Shown: positions 1 through 8,706, counted from the first letter of the stretch. The stretch: 15,059 nucleotides of DNA from Prevotella sp. CAG:924 (GCA_000431975.1 HF988449.1:1-15059), one strand, 5' to 3'. The notes: a model not told the origin generated them from the sequence alone. Numbers and translations: made by a program.

Positions 1-352
1 ATGCCATTTCCTTTTTTACCGGACAGCAATAGATAAGAATGAATATTGCACTAAAAGTGCTATGACTTCAGGTCTTCCCAATTTTAGCGGCTTGCCATGA
101 AAACATAAAAGGCCAGGTACTCCCCCATCATGTTAAAATCATTCATCTTTTTCATCACAATTCTTCATTAGAGGCTCGATTTAGACTAAAGTCCACCAAA
201 TAGACTGCTACATCAGGTCCTCATCCGATATAATCAGAGGGAGGCAGCTCTGCACGATAGGTTATAGGCTCGGCTCTCCTAGATTTATCGGGCACACATC
301 AGCAGACAAAGGCAAATGATCGAGGTCGTATTCCGGTCTATGGCATAAAACA
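1..352. other. Non-coding stretch downstream of the sus operon, possible mobile-element edge
   Basis: No convincing gene is present: all six frames are broken by frequent stops. In the B. thetaiotaomicron sus operon the amylase gene susG follows susF, but nothing like it is visible here. Positions 13-32 (tttttaccggacagcaatag) together with the small palindrome gcact-aaa-agtgc at 48-60 look like the sort of sequence found near the end of an insertion sequence. I cannot match it to a named element, and a partner inverted repeat would lie outside the window. Treat this as an unexplained intergenic region. Confidence 0.3.
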
Positions 353-401
353 AAATCACTGTATAGCCAATTCTAACAGAACTGAAACTATACAGTGATT
401 T
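353..401 (-). terminator. Stem-loop terminator of the susCDEF operon
   Basis: A perfect 14-bp inverted repeat (aaatcactgtatag at 353-366 and ctatacagtgattt at 388-401) encloses a 21-nt loop. Read on the minus strand, the second arm runs straight into a T-rich tract (ttttgtttta), the usual layout of an intrinsic terminator. It lies about 65 bp past the susF stop codon. The stem is AT-rich but long. The plus-strand side lacks a T tract, so it probably works mainly for the leftward operon. Confidence 0.75.
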
Positions 402-411
402 GCCTATGAAG

Positions 412-433
412 AAGAGGGGCATCATACCCTCTT
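412..433. other. Small secondary stem-loop after susF
   Basis: A perfect 7-bp inverted repeat (aagaggg at 412-418, ccctctt at 427-433) with an 8-nt loop lies between the susF stop and the main terminator. It has no adjacent T tract on the minus strand. It may protect the 3' end of the transcript or assist the stronger hairpin at 353-401. Confidence 0.4.
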
Positions 434-465
434 ATTCTTGTCAGACCGATAACCGGCTAAAGAGA

Positions 466-1896
466 TTACTCCTTGGTGTACACCAATCGGTTGTGTCCCT
501 CACAGCTCAGGTAGAACTTGAACGTATAGGTGCCTTCCGGCAACGTCATATTACCACCATTGACAGAGGTGAGGTTGTCGAACGAACCACCCCAGCTGAC
601 TTCCCAGGCATGATTCATACGGAGCTTAAATTCTCCGTTCACCTTCACACCGGTAGCCTCCCACGCTCCGTCAGCCACATTGTAGGTGAGGTCTTGATCA
701 TCTGCCCAACCGTCAACATTGCCGATAACAGAGATTGTGTTCACCTTGGTGAGGGTGTAGGTCAGTGTGGCCAGATCGACATCGATCTGATAGAAACCGG
801 CGGAAGTAGAGAGATTGCCGCCATTGTCTGCCAACACACCGTCTGTGCCACTCGCTCCCCAACTAACAGTCCAGTCCTTGGCATTCTGTCTGAACTTGAA
901 CTTTCCGTCGAGATAATAGAAGCCCTGATATTTACCGTCACCGGAGCCTACCAGCGGATGGAGCTTATCATCTGCATCGCTCCAGCCCGTCTCATTACCA
1001 ATCTCATAGATCGTCTGCGGGAAATTCAGCGGTGTGATGATATAAGTATAGTTCAGCATGTTGATCTGAACACGGATATACTTTGCACCGTTGGATGCGG
1101 GCACACAGAAAGAGCCGTCATCCTCCAGATTGCTGCGGAAGTCCATGCTCTCCTCTGTGCCAAGTCCATTCTTTCCGTTACCCTTTGTCGTACCGAGCAG
1201 ACGCGATGTGTCGTCGTTGGCCTCCATGGCATCAAGAGCCTGGTCGTCGCCAATGGCAAACCATGTGTCACCGTCGGCAGCAGCAGGGATCGTGATGGTG
1301 AAGACTGGATCATCGTACACGTTCGTCTCACTGTGGGAGAACGGTTGCGTCAGGGCATCGGCCTTGTTCCAGCCCTTTGTGCCGCCTACGATGTAATAGT
1401 GCTGCGAAATGTCGGGAGCGACCGGTGTCACCACCACCTTGACCTCACCGGCATCGATGAGAGCGGCGGTGCCGTTCTTGGTAGCGTCCATATAGACATG
1501 GCCTGAGAAGGTACGGGCCTCGGGAGCCTTTCCATAGACCGTCTCGATGAGCGACTGGAGGTCGGCCTTTGAGGCGACACCCGTCACTGTAGTATTCAAT
1601 TCGGAAGCCGTAGCGTTCTCCACACCTTCGGGCATCAGCTTGATACGGCCGTCGGTAAGCTCATAGCCCTCGGGAAGAGCGGCGGTAGAGACAGAGAACA
1701 CTGCCACTGAGTCGGCCGTCACATCAGCCAGATTGATGGCATCGACAGCCGAGGCGGTGAAACCGGGGAGAGTGATGGCATTCTCCTCATCATTGTGCTG
1801 CGGATCAGCCCAGTCGTCGTAATCGCTGTATTCCGAGCATGCTCCGAAGAGCATGCCCGCAATAGCGAGAAGTATGAAGGATGAAAGTTTTTTCAT
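466..1896 (-). CDS. susF: SusF-like starch-binding outer-membrane lipoprotein
   Basis: A 476-aa surface lipoprotein predicted to bind starch or a related alpha-glucan. The signal peptide ends in a lipobox (LFGAC, Cys20), followed by an acidic, Asp/Glu/Tyr-rich stretch typical of surface-exported Bacteroidetes lipoproteins. An N-terminal beta-rich domain (about 40-160) is followed by three modules that each open with a G-x-x-x-x-W pattern: GGTKGW near 171, GNETGW near 300 and GNVDGW near 392. Modules two and three share a second signature (WTVSWG near 342, WEVSWG near 431); these aromatic residues resemble those that stack on glucose rings in SusE/SusF-type binding domains. Length matches B. 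thetaiotaomicron SusF closely. It starts 22 bp after the susE stop and is the last gene before the terminator. Family membership is well supported; the exact glucan is inferred from the operon. Confidence 0.85.
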   Translation of the reverse strand: MKKLSSFILLAIAGMLFGACSEYSDYDDWADPQHNDEENAITLPGFTASAVDAINLADVTADSVAVFSVSTAALPEGYELTDGRIKLMPEGVENATASELNTTVTGVASKADLQSLIETVYGKAPEARTFSGHVYMDATKNGTAALIDAGEVKVVVTPVAPDISQHYYIVGGTKGWNKADALTQPFSHSETNVYDDPVFTITIPAAADGDTWFAIGDDQALDAMEANDDTSRLLGTTKGNGKNGLGTEESMDFRSNLEDDGSFCVPASNGAKYIRVQINMLNYTYIITPLNFPQTIYEIGNETGWSDADDKLHPLVGSGDGKYQGFYYLDGKFKFRQNAKDWTVSWGASGTDGVLADNGGNLSTSAGFYQIDVDLATLTYTLTKVNTISVIGNVDGWADDQDLTYNVADGAWEATGVKVNGEFKLRMNHAWEVSWGGSFDNLTSVNGGNMTLPEGTYTFKFYLSCEGHNRLVYTKE

Positions 1897-1918
1897 TGTC
1901 TTGTCATTTTTAGTTGGA

Positions 1919-3112
1919 TTACTTTATCTCACCGGTGTCGTTGCTGAAATTGAGATACACCTTCTGACCGGCTGCGCAACCCACACGGGTCTGATCGCCG
2001 CCATTGCCTCGATAGGTGAGCGTCTCACCGAAGGTGCCGCCCACAATGAACTCGGATTTCCACCAGTCCTGACCGGGGATCTTCACATACATACGCAGGC
2101 AGCTGTCATCGGTGCCGGCCAGTGCAGGCAACGTGGGTGACACGAACTGACCATCGGCTGTCGTCGGTGTCGTGAATTGGGCGGCTGCCTCCAGCTCGCT
2201 CCAGTCGGCGGCAGCAGTGGCAGGACCGATCAGCCATACCTTGGCAGGATAGAACGAAGTACTGTAAATGATATCACGGCCTTCTACAGAGCAGTTGACA
2301 ACCATCAGATACCAGCCGGGCTCTGTCGTGGCAATGCTGCCATCGCTGCCGGCAACGATCTTGTCGTTGCAGTTGGCATAGGTGTCTGTCTCACCATTGA
2401 GTGCCGTCAGAGTGATGCCTTCGAAGCCCACCTCGTTGCCGTCGCTGGCACGGGAAGAGTTGAAGCGGATGCCCTCACCGTCGATATAGACGAGACGCCA
2501 GAACTCACTGGCATTGCCGTTGACAACTATCATCTGCAGTGCGCTATCCCATGACCAGTTGCTGAACGCACCCGTCACATAGAGATCGGTAGGTGCCGTC
2601 ACAGGAGGCAGAGAATAAAGCAGATGGACACTGTTCAGCTTCACAATATTCGACTTGATGGTCGTTCCCTCAATGTCACCACCCATAGCCGTCTGCATGG
2701 TAGCCGTGGCCTGCACATAGACGGGGATGTCCATAGGGAACTGATCCTCCGTGGCACCGGCGGCCAGCTCTTGACTGGTGAGGCCGGCAGCCAGCTCAGA
2801 CGCACTTACCGACATCACCGTAGTGGGATAAGAGATCGTCACATCAGTGGCATTGCTCATATCGGCATTGATCGAATAGCTCAATACATACTTGGTCGCT
2901 GCGGGGAAGCCATAGTCGGGCTGCGAGCAGGTGAACTCCAGTTGTGTGGAGTTGGCCAGATCGTACGTTCCGTTGGCTGCCAGAGCCGGCGTGTTGAGCT
3001 TAAACTCCGTCGGCGTCGTCACCGTGGGATTATATTCATTGTCTGTGTCGCACGCTGCGAATAGACCCGCAGTGCAAAGCAACAGCAATGTAGAACGGAA
3101 TATTTTTTTCAT
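1919..3112 (-). CDS. susE: SusE-like starch-binding outer-membrane lipoprotein
   Basis: A 397-aa lipoprotein with lipobox LFAAC (Cys21). Residues about 33-158 form the SusE N-terminal domain, recognisable from the FKLNTPALA...YDLANSTQLEFTCSQPDYG pattern. Two further modules follow: about 173-290, opening with LYVTGAFSNWSWD, and about 291-397, opening with VWLIGPAT and containing a Trp pair (DWWKSEF). In the Sus system SusE is held on the cell surface, binds starch, and forms a complex with SusC, SusD and SusF. Length is close to that of B. thetaiotaomicron SusE. It is separated from susD by 78 bp containing a strong stem-loop (3149-3178), so its expression may be uncoupled from susD. No good promoter is visible upstream; the nearest match (TACCTTTA) lacks a -33 element. 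Confidence 0.87.
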   Translation of the reverse strand: MKKIFRSTLLLLCTAGLFAACDTDNEYNPTVTTPTEFKLNTPALAANGTYDLANSTQLEFTCSQPDYGFPAATKYVLSYSINADMSNATDVTISYPTTVMSVSASELAAGLTSQELAAGATEDQFPMDIPVYVQATATMQTAMGGDIEGTTIKSNIVKLNSVHLLYSLPPVTAPTDLYVTGAFSNWSWDSALQMIVVNGNASEFWRLVYIDGEGIRFNSSRASDGNEVGFEGITLTALNGETDTYANCNDKIVAGSDGSIATTEPGWYLMVVNCSVEGRDIIYSTSFYPAKVWLIGPATAAADWSELEAAAQFTTPTTADGQFVSPTLPALAGTDDSCLRMYVKIPGQDWWKSEFIVGGTFGETLTYRGNGGDQTRVGCAAGQKVYLNFSNDTGEIK

Positions 3113-3148
3113 CGTTGTTCGTATTTTATGAATTGTAAAGGTAGACAG

Positions 3149-3178
3149 AACGGCTGACAGCTGTCACCGACAGCCGTT
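3149..3178 (-). other. Stem-loop in the susD-susE intergenic region
   Basis: Arms aacggctg (3149-3156) and cagccgtt (3171-3178) pair perfectly over 8 bp around a 14-nt loop, and the loop itself contains the palindrome gacagctgtc nearby. On the minus-strand transcript it is followed by a mixed sequence rather than a T run, so it is unlikely to be a full terminator. A role in transcript processing, stability or partial attenuation between susD and susE is plausible but unproven. Confidence 0.5.
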
Positions 3179-3190
3179 GCTGCCGGCTGA

Positions 3191-4828
3191 TCAATTAGTA
3201 TACCCCGGATTCTGTACCATACCCTCGCTCACCGTGAGGTCGGTTGACGGGATGGCGTAGATGTTCAGGTAAGATTCAAAATTCGTACCGTCTGCCGTGC
3301 CACCCTTCCAAGGCCAGTTATAATTGTTATTACCGCCGAAACGGTCGAAACGAATCAGCGTCTGTCGGCGCAGACCCTCGAAATAGAACTCACGGCTCCA
3401 CTCGTCGCAGATGTCAGAAAGAGTGTAGCTGCCACTGACACGCTGCTGTGCATGAGCACGGGCACGGAGGTCGTTGATAGCCTTTGTTCCCTCAGCCGTC
3501 GTGTTGCCGCCGTTCTGACGCGCCGTAGCCTCAGCGTAGGTCAGATAAGCCTCTGCCACGCGGAAGAAGAAGAAGTCGGCATCGGGGAAAGATGCATCAT
3601 GGCTTGAGCCCTCGGTGTAGAAGTTGTTGAACTTAGCCACAGCGAAGCCTGCAGTAAACGTACCGACATCGGCAGAGGTGGGACAATCCACCGTACGACC
3701 ATTACCATCGAAGAGCGCACGGTCGTCACCTGCCTCAGCAGGCATCTGATAGGCATATACATAAGGTGCATTGTTGTTGGGGAAGAACTTGTCGATCAAG
3801 CTCTTACGTGCACGCTGTCCGCCCCATTGGCCACCGGTGTTGTTACCAGTCGTCACACCATCAGGATTGATCAGTACGGCATCGTCATAGGCACCAGCCG
3901 TGAGGAAATAAGTAGTACCATAGCTGGCTGTCGTCTTACCGTCCTGCAGAATGGGAAGGATGCACTCTACGCTCGATCCGTTCTCACCGTTGTTGCCCAT
4001 AAAGAGCTGCTCATAAGCCGTCCATCCGTTCACGGGAGCACCCGTATAGAGCTTGTAGCCAGAGTCCATCACCTTCTTGGCATACTCTGCGGCCTTGTCC
4101 CACTGCGGCGTGCCGGTGTACACCTCTGCGTTAAGATACATACGGGCAAGGAGCATCCAAGCAGCAGCCTTGTCGACACGGCCATAGTTGGCATCGCTCG
4201 AGGTCTTGGGGGCTGCCTCAGCCAAAGAGGGCTCAATCTCAAGCAGCTCTTTCTCTATGGTAGTGAAAGCCTCAGCACGGGTGGACTGGGGCACGACATC
4301 ATTCGACACCTTCGTCAACAGACGGACATTACCAAAGGCGTCCATCAGAAGGTAGTCGTACAGCGCACGCAGATAGCGTACCTCCGCTGTCTTCTGTGCA
4401 TCGGCTTCAGAGAAATTCTCCAGATACTTATTGCACAGCGTCACGCCGAAATAGAGACGATAGTAGTAGCCGCGCACCATAGGATGGGAAGCGTTCCAAC
4501 GATTGTAGACAAACTCCGGGATACCGGTATCGCCCCATCCGCAGATAGCTTCGTCGGTACCCAACTCATTGGTATTGAAATACTGGCGGACAAATCCTGT
4601 CGTACCACCATCAAGGCCATCGATATCGCAGTCACCGTCAGGACCGCTTTGGCCGGCCAGGGCCATATTGGCATAGCACTTATTGAACAGGGTATTCGGA
4701 TCGATCTCAGTCTGCAGGTTAGGGTCGATTGGCGTCACATCCAGATCGCCCGTGCATGCTGTCAGACCAAAGCCCAGCGTCACCACTGCTGCCACAGCCG
4801 GAATGATATGTTTGATATAGCTTTTCAT
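3191..4828 (-). CDS. susD: SusD-like starch-binding outer-membrane lipoprotein
   Basis: A 545-aa member of the SusD/RagB family, the lid that captures glycan over the SusC transporter at the cell surface. The signal peptide ends in lipobox LTAC (Cys25), followed by the usual GDLDVTPIDPN start of the mature protein. Family landmarks are the helical TPR-like region (for example YYYRLYFGVTLCNKYLENF and VRYLRALYDYLLMDAFGNV), the FFRVAEAYLTYAEATAR segment and the C-terminal EWSREFYFEGLRRQTLIRFDRFGG motif. Length matches B. thetaiotaomicron SusD. It follows the susC remnant by 26 bp. The gene is intact although its partner susC is broken, so it may be untranscribed or may serve another SusC. The substrate (starch or maltooligosaccharide) is inferred from susE and susF downstream. 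Confidence 0.93.
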   Translation of the reverse strand: MKSYIKHIIPAVAAVVTLGFGLTACTGDLDVTPIDPNLQTEIDPNTLFNKCYANMALAGQSGPDGDCDIDGLDGGTTGFVRQYFNTNELGTDEAICGWGDTGIPEFVYNRWNASHPMVRGYYYRLYFGVTLCNKYLENFSEADAQKTAEVRYLRALYDYLLMDAFGNVRLLTKVSNDVVPQSTRAEAFTTIEKELLEIEPSLAEAAPKTSSDANYGRVDKAAAWMLLARMYLNAEVYTGTPQWDKAAEYAKKVMDSGYKLYTGAPVNGWTAYEQLFMGNNGENGSSVECILPILQDGKTTASYGTTYFLTAGAYDDAVLINPDGVTTGNNTGGQWGGQRARKSLIDKFFPNNNAPYVYAYQMPAEAGDDRALFDGNGRTVDCPTSADVGTFTAGFAVAKFNNFYTEGSSHDASFPDADFFFFRVAEAYLTYAEATARQNGGNTTAEGTKAINDLRARAHAQQRVSGSYTLSDICDEWSREFYFEGLRRQTLIRFDRFGGNNNYNWPWKGGTADGTNFESYLNIYAIPSTDLTVSEGMVQNPGYTN

Positions 4829-4854
4829 TGTTATCGTTATTATATAATAGGTGA

Positions 4855-7275
4855 TTAGAAGTTAAGACTCAAACCGAGGATAAACGAACGGGGACGCGGA
4901 TACATGTTGTTGTCAATACCGCTGTAGATCTCAGGATCGAGGCCGTCGTACTTCGTGATCGTAAAGACATTGGAGCATGTGAAATATACACGTCCGCTGA
5001 TGCCTGCCCAGTTGCCGGTCTTGAAAAGATCGTAGAAGCTATAGCCCAACGTGATGTTGTCACACTTCAGGAACGAGGCATTGCGCACCCAGTAGTCGCT
5101 CTCGATAGCCGTCACGTTGTAAGTCTGCCAGTTGAGCGGCAATACGAGGGTAGGACGGTTGGAGAAATATGTCGAAGCAGAGAGAAGCTCGCTGGCCGAT
5201 ACACAGGCGGCACCTGCATAGTAGTCCATGAACACGTAGTTACCCAAGCTGGCACGGAGCGAGAATCCGAGATCCCAGTTTTTCCATTCCAGACGAGAGC
5301 TCAGACCCATTGTCACAGGAGCATTGGGACTCTTGTAGTAATAGCGGTCTGCCTCGGAAATGGTACCGTTGCCATCGCGGTCGACCACAGCACCCTCGAT
5401 GGGCTTGCCGTCCTTGTCGTAAATCTGCTGGTAAACGAGGAATGAGTTGATGGGATGACCCACAGCTTGTGCCTGAATCGTATTACCCGTACCCGACGAG
5501 ATACCACCGGCAGGGATGTAATAGTCGGAATCATCACCACCTGTCAGCTTCGTGATCTTGTTGTGATTGTACGTGAGGTTATAATCCAGAGTCCAGTTCC
5601 AGTCCTTTGTACGGATAACGTTCCAGCTGATCTGTGCCTCAAAACCGGTATTGCTCAGCGAACCGACATTAGAGGTCACCTGGTTGCGGAAGTTACTGCC
5701 TGCGGGTACATACACCGTATTGATAAGATCGGTGGTCTTGCGGTAGTACCAGTCGAAGCTACCGCTGAGTCGCTGGTCTAAGACACCCCAGTCGAGACCT
5801 ACGTTATAGGTCGTTGTGGTCTCCCACTTCAGGTCCTTGTTGATGGTATTAGGACGGGCCAGGATACCGTTATCAATATTGGGATAGTAGTTGTTCGTAC
5901 CGCTATTCATCGTATAGATGTCGAAATAGTTGTAGTCACCGATACCATCCTGCTGACCGGTCATACCATAGCCGAGACGAAGCTTCAGATTGCTCAGCCA
6001 CTTGATCTCCTTGAACTTATTCTCGTCTGAGATTCTCCAGGCGAAGGCGAAAGAGGGGAAGAGAGCCCAATGCTCCTGGAAGCGGGAAGAGCCATCATCA
6101 CGCACCGTAGCCGTCACCATATAACGGCCGTCCATCAGCGACCAGTTGGCACGTCCGAAGAAAGACACCAGATAGCTCTCGGTCTTATAACGGTAAGGAC
6201 CGATCTTGCCATTATCATAATCCTCATAACTCATACCGCTATCCGTATGTACCTGTCCGGCCTGTGAGCTGGTGGAAGGATAATAGGAGAAATAACGGCT
6301 CTTCGTAGAACGCCAGAAGTGCTGCCACTCATAACCGCCCATAATATCGAAATGATTCTTGGCGGCATCATTAAAGTCGTGATAGTACTGGATATAGGCA
6401 TTGAACAGCAGGTTACGCTTCAAAATTGACTCATAACCAGTGCTGCCATAATACATAGCCAACGGACATGAGCCGTCAACATCAGTCGTCTGCTTTCCGT
6501 AAGAAATATCGGCACCGATAGTGGCATGCAGACGCAGATCTTCAAATCCATGTACCTGATAGTCGATGTCGCCATTGAGCAACAGATCGCGGCTGATGGC
6601 GCGGTCGTTCTTCAAATAAAGCTCGGCCAACGGGTTCTTAGGTGCCAGAGAGTTGTAGGTGTACGGCCACGAACTGTCCTGCAGCGAGTTGCCGCTCATG
6701 GTCCACTCAAAGTAACCGCCGAAGTTTTTCAGCGTCTGGTCACCCAGCGTCTTGCCATACTCAGACGTGAAGCTGTAAGGATCCTGCGTCGGGTCCTGGC
6801 GGACAGCAGCGCCGATGGCATCGCCGTCAGCATAGCGGTTCTTGGCCCACATGCCTTTCACATTCACATTCATTTTCAGGTGATCCTGCAAGAAAGAGGG
6901 ACTCAGATTCAGTGATGCGGTGTAACGTTGGAAGTCAGAAGTCTGCACGATACCTTGCTAATTCGTATAGCCTACGCTGACACGGAACGGGAGCCAACTG
7001 CCCACCGATCCTGCCAAGGTCACGTTGTGGTCCTGGCTCCAGGCTGTACGATAGATCAGATCCTGCCAGTCGGTATTAGCCGTACCGAGGTTGGCCAAAG
7101 CCTCTTCCTCACGCGTCGTGCCGGCATACAGTTTCTTCACAAAGTCACGGTATTCGTCACCGGTCATCACATCGATCGTATTCTGCTTCATCGAAATGGT
7201 CACTGAGCCATTATAGGAGCATGCAACTTTTGCTCCATTCATTTGATTATTCGTGCTAAATACGTAATTTTGCAT
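4855..7275 (-). pseudogene. susC: susC remnant: TonB-dependent transporter barrel, 5'-truncated and interrupted by a stop codon
   Basis: SusC proteins import oligosaccharides across the outer membrane with TonB energy. The barrel part is clear: SYNGSVTIS, VMTGDEYRDFVKKLY, DFQRYTASLNLS, TATVRDDGSSRF, LRLGYGMTGQQDGI and the C-terminal RPRSFILGLSLNF. Two lesions are visible. First, homology begins abruptly near 7237; signal peptide, carboxypeptidase-like domain, TonB box and plug (roughly 200 residues of a usual ~1000) are absent, and the sequence runs into the lacI promoter. Second, codon 6960-6958 is TAG between GYTN and QGI, in frame with the barrel on both sides, most simply a CAG to TAG change. 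Without a plug or signal peptide the product could not work as a transporter. Reading the two open segments (6958-7275 and 4855-6948, the second opening with GTG) as separate genes is unlikely. Confidence 0.88.
7242..7272 (+). promoter_or_regulatory. Promoter of the LacI-family regulator gene
   Basis: TTTG at 7242-7245 and TAATTTTG at 7265-7272 are 19 bp apart, an exact fit to the Bacteroidetes primary sigma-factor pattern (-33 TTTG, -7 TAnnTTTG). Transcription would start near 7278, leaving a leader of about 28 nt before the ATG at 7306. It lies directly beside the point where susC homology ends, so the event that removed the 5' part of susC spared this promoter. No divergent minus-strand promoter for susC is visible in this interval. 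Confidence 0.75.
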
Positions 7276-7305
7276 ACAGAAATCAGGAACTCATATAAAC
7301 ACTAA

Positions 7306-8328
7306 ATGGCAACCACTCCCATCACAATGAAAGATATCGCACAGGCACTCCATGTGTCCGTAGCCACCGTCTCACGCGCACTGAAAGACAATCCTCATAT
7401 CAGCGAAGAGCAGCGCGAGAAGATTAAGGCTTACGCACGCGAACACCATTTCTTTCCCAATGTGATAGCGGAGAACCTGCGCAATACACGTGTGAAGCCA
7501 CAGAAGATCATCGGTGTGATCATTCCCGAGCTGGCCCATTACTACTTCTCCACCGTGCTTGCCGGCATAGAGCAGGAAGCCTCCTCACGCGGATATGCCA
7601 TCATGGTGGGCCAGAGTGGAGAGAGCTATGACCGTGAAGTGCGGCTCTGTGAAAATTTCTACGAGCACAAGGTCTGCGGCGTCATCGTTTCACAAGCGAA
7701 AGACACGCTGCAGTACGATCATTTCAAGAAACTCATCGACCACGGTATGCCCTTAGTTTTCTACGACCGCATCTGTACAGGCATTAACTGCTCGCGCGTC
7801 GTTGTCGACGACTATATGGGTGCCTACAATGCCGTCAGCCACCTCATCGACACAGGCTGCCGCCGTATTGCCTGCTATTCCTCACCCATGACGATGGAGA
7901 TATCGAAAAACCGATATAACGGCTACCGCGATGCCCTACTAAAACATCATCTGCAACCCGAAGAGCGCTTCTTCCGCATCTGTGACAACCGAGCTGACGC
8001 TGAGCTTATCACACCCGACCTGCTCTCACGGCAGGAGATACCCGATGCCTTCTTTGCCGTCAACGACGATACTGCCATCGGCATCCTTTACTCTGCCAAG
8101 CGTATGGGCTTCAACATACCTGATGACATCTCCATCTGTGGATTCACCAACGGACAAAGAGCCATCGCCTGCGACCCCATGCTCACCACCGTAGAACAAC
8201 ATGGCACCAAAGTGGGAGAAGAAGCCGCCAACATACTTATTAATAAGGTGGAAGGCTTCTCGCCTAAAGAGAATGTGGAAAAACGTGTAGTACGCACACG
8301 ACTCGTCATCCGCGGTACGACTAGATAG
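7306..8328 (+). CDS. LacI-family transcriptional regulator
   Basis: A 340-aa protein of full LacI/GalR length. Residues about 7-26 (TMKDIAQALHVSVATVSRAL) are the LacI-type helix-turn-helix, followed by the hinge region (NVIAENLRNTR, about 52-62). The sugar-binding domain runs from about 68 (IIGVIIPELAHYYFSTVLAGIEQ) to the end, with the typical AFFAVNDDTAIGILYSAKRMGFNIPDDISICGF segment. It is divergent from the susC remnant, 30 bp away, the arrangement expected for a local regulator of a SusCD locus. The classical sus operon uses the unrelated activator SusR, so a LacI regulator here suggests different control; the effector sugar is unknown. An internal ATG at 7327 (MKDIAQ) is a possible alternative start. 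Confidence 0.93.
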   Translation: MATTPITMKDIAQALHVSVATVSRALKDNPHISEEQREKIKAYAREHHFFPNVIAENLRNTRVKPQKIIGVIIPELAHYYFSTVLAGIEQEASSRGYAIMVGQSGESYDREVRLCENFYEHKVCGVIVSQAKDTLQYDHFKKLIDHGMPLVFYDRICTGINCSRVVVDDYMGAYNAVSHLIDTGCRRIACYSSPMTMEISKNRYNGYRDALLKHHLQPEERFFRICDNRADAELITPDLLSRQEIPDAFFAVNDDTAIGILYSAKRMGFNIPDDISICGFTNGQRAIACDPMLTTVEQHGTKVGEEAANILINKVEGFSPKENVEKRVVRTRLVIRGTTR

Positions 8329-8706
8329 TCTGTACCTGCAACCACGACTTCAACAAGGCCATCGAACGAACAGCCGTAAGCCGACTATCCGTCGGGCGAA
8401 TGCAACAGTGTCTTTACCGTGACGTTAAGAGCCCCTCCTCTCTACCAACCAACTGTCCATCCTCCAACAATTTCCGCAACGAGTAGCCTTTACAGATGGT
8501 ACGCTCTCCTGGGAGTATAGATCATACGATCCAAACAGACCAGCCTTCATATCCACGACAAGATAAAAAGTGGTCGTGAAATAAAGGGAAGCCCATGACC
8601 TCACAACAAGCCTTACCACACCTGCTACAAGACCGCACTATCAAGGGAGGAAATAATACCATTTTTATTATCTTCGATCACCCTCACCTCCGAAAGTGAA
8701 ATTCTA
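8329..8706. other. Intergenic region without a convincing gene
   Basis: About 380 bp separate lacI from the convergent polysaccharide operon. On the plus strand, 8429-8563 is open for 45 codons (containing FTDGTLSWEYRSYD) but has no start codon, is preceded by a stop, and I do not recognise it. It may be a piece of a decayed gene or chance. An AT-rich hairpin (ataata 8653-8658, tattat 8666-8671) near the right end could help end the leftward transcript, but the stem is weak. The minus-strand open frame 8425-8619 looks like a shadow of this sequence. Confidence 0.4.

Noticed and set aside
400..1506. Long plus-strand open frame opposite susF
   Set aside because: It is antisense to a clear lipoprotein gene, has no recognisable domain, and similar long mirror frames occur opposite susD, the IspD-like gene and other real genes here.
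6958..6960. Recoding or read-through of the TAG in susC
   Set aside because: No supporting stem-loop or known recoding context was seen, and the gene is already inactivated by the loss of its 5' part.
7217..7237. Inverted repeat ggagca/tgctcc near the susC-lacI junction as a LacI operator
   Set aside because: It falls within codons that still match SusC (GAKVACS), the arms are far apart, and it does not have the compact palindrome of LacI-family operators.
8425..8619. Minus-strand 64-codon open frame after the glycan operon
   Set aside because: No recognisable family features and no start-region signals; it mirrors the plus-strand fragment at 8429-8563.
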